Assembly: GCF_002356315.1 (NCBI RefSeq)
Contig: NZ_AP018164.1
Span: 3,038,001 to 3,102,000 of the forward strand
Origin: Mycobacterium shigaense
GTDB lineage: Bacteria; Actinomycetota; Actinomycetes; Mycobacteriales; Mycobacteriaceae
Reading direction: 5' to 3'
DNA: 64,000 nucleotides
Positions within the stretch are counted from its first letter, which is position 1. Each line of letters opens with the position of its first letter. This document shows positions 63,767-64,000 of this stretch, piece by piece. Under the pieces are notes generated by a model that worked only from the letters and a program-made list of their open reading frames with translations, did not search any database and was not told where the DNA came from. A program made the translations under genes and the position numbers.

Positions 63767-64000
63767 TCAGACACCCACTCGGCGCCAACCGTCGGCGGCG
63801 CGCGCGGCGCTGATCAGCACGTCGCACAGCTCGCGCAGTTCGGCCAGCCCGGCTCCTTCGTCGAGCGCCGTGGCGACGTCCTCCGCCGCGCATCGGACCT
63901 GGTAGACGCGGTCCGACAGATCTGTGGCGTCGTCGGCCGACAGCACCACCGCGTCGGCCGGCACGGCCGCCGACTCTCCGCGGCTGATCGATGCCCGCTG
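63767..64000 (-). CDS. Small conserved protein (Rv2049c-like), cut by window end
   Basis: At least 77 codons remain open to the window end, ending R-R-V-G-V. V-L-S-A-D-D-A-T-D-L-S-D-R-V-Y-Q-V-R-C-A-A-E-D-V-A is visible in part; an acidic helical small protein. The GTG at 63964 is a possible start, but upstream codons (S-I-S-R-G-E-S-A-A) also look coding, so the true start is likely at or beyond 64000. Function unknown. Confidence 0.75.
   Translation of the reverse strand, partial: QRASISRGESAAVPADAVVLSADDATDLSDRVYQVRCAAEDVATALDEGAGLAELRELCDVLISAARAADGWRRVGV

Noticed and set aside
1..64000. CRISPR arrays, tRNA/rRNA genes, transposases, phage genes
   Set aside because: No short regularly spaced repeats, no cloverleaf or DDE/HUH motif was recognised while reading; a tool search could still find a small one.

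Overview
The window looks like chromosomal DNA from a slow-grower-type, non-tuberculous Mycobacterium. Evidence: high G+C, many GTG/TTG starts, GTGA/ATGA gene overlaps, two PPE genes, Tat and lipoprotein signals, an IdeR-type iron box, and a right half that follows the M. tuberculosis block Rv2038c-Rv2049c (sugar ABC transporter, Rv2042c, pncA, lipT, lppI, Rv2047c, pks12, Rv2049c), recognised from memory of those proteins. No tRNA, rRNA, CRISPR array, transposase or phage gene was seen.

Left part (1-17.9 kb). An orphan protein made of three Phd antitoxin units, an MFS transporter, a membrane acyltransferase, and an NCS1 permease with a Cys/His tail. Then a TetR regulator diverges from an aromatic-catabolism operon (extradiol dioxygenase, FAH-fold enzyme, MhpA-like hydroxylase), with two palindromes between them. 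These are followed by a universal stress protein, an ECF sigma/anti-sigma pair, an OsmC-cyanase-acyl-CoA dehydrogenase operon, and a complete efeUOB iron-uptake operon under an IdeR box.

Middle (17.9-30.7 kb). DUF3097 and patatin genes, a TetR/glycosyltransferase pair, a chimeric gene fossil, two tandem PPE genes, and a five-gene ureide (allantoin) operon with overlapping genes. The fossil joins the 3' end of the sugar-ABC ATPase gene (intact copy at 30.7 kb) to the 5' end of the DUF3097 gene (intact copy at 18.5 kb). This is the order expected at a tandem-duplication junction, and it supplies the last codons of the glycosyltransferase.

Right part (30.7-64 kb). A sugar ABC transporter, then lineage-specific cargo: a sigma-factor remnant, a lipoprotein, and a Ser/Thr kinase whose outside domain was cut off by a 4-bp duplication. 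Next come the Rv2042c homologue and pncA, more insertions (DoxX-repeat protein, gluconate kinase, kinase-like fusion protein), lipT and lppI, a P450/SDR operon with a divergent TetR, and the Rv2047c-pks12 pair. Pks12 is a 4,172-residue two-module polyketide synthase; its acyltransferases read as methylmalonyl (module 1) and malonyl (module 2), as expected for mycoketide. The Rv2049c homologue is cut by the window end.
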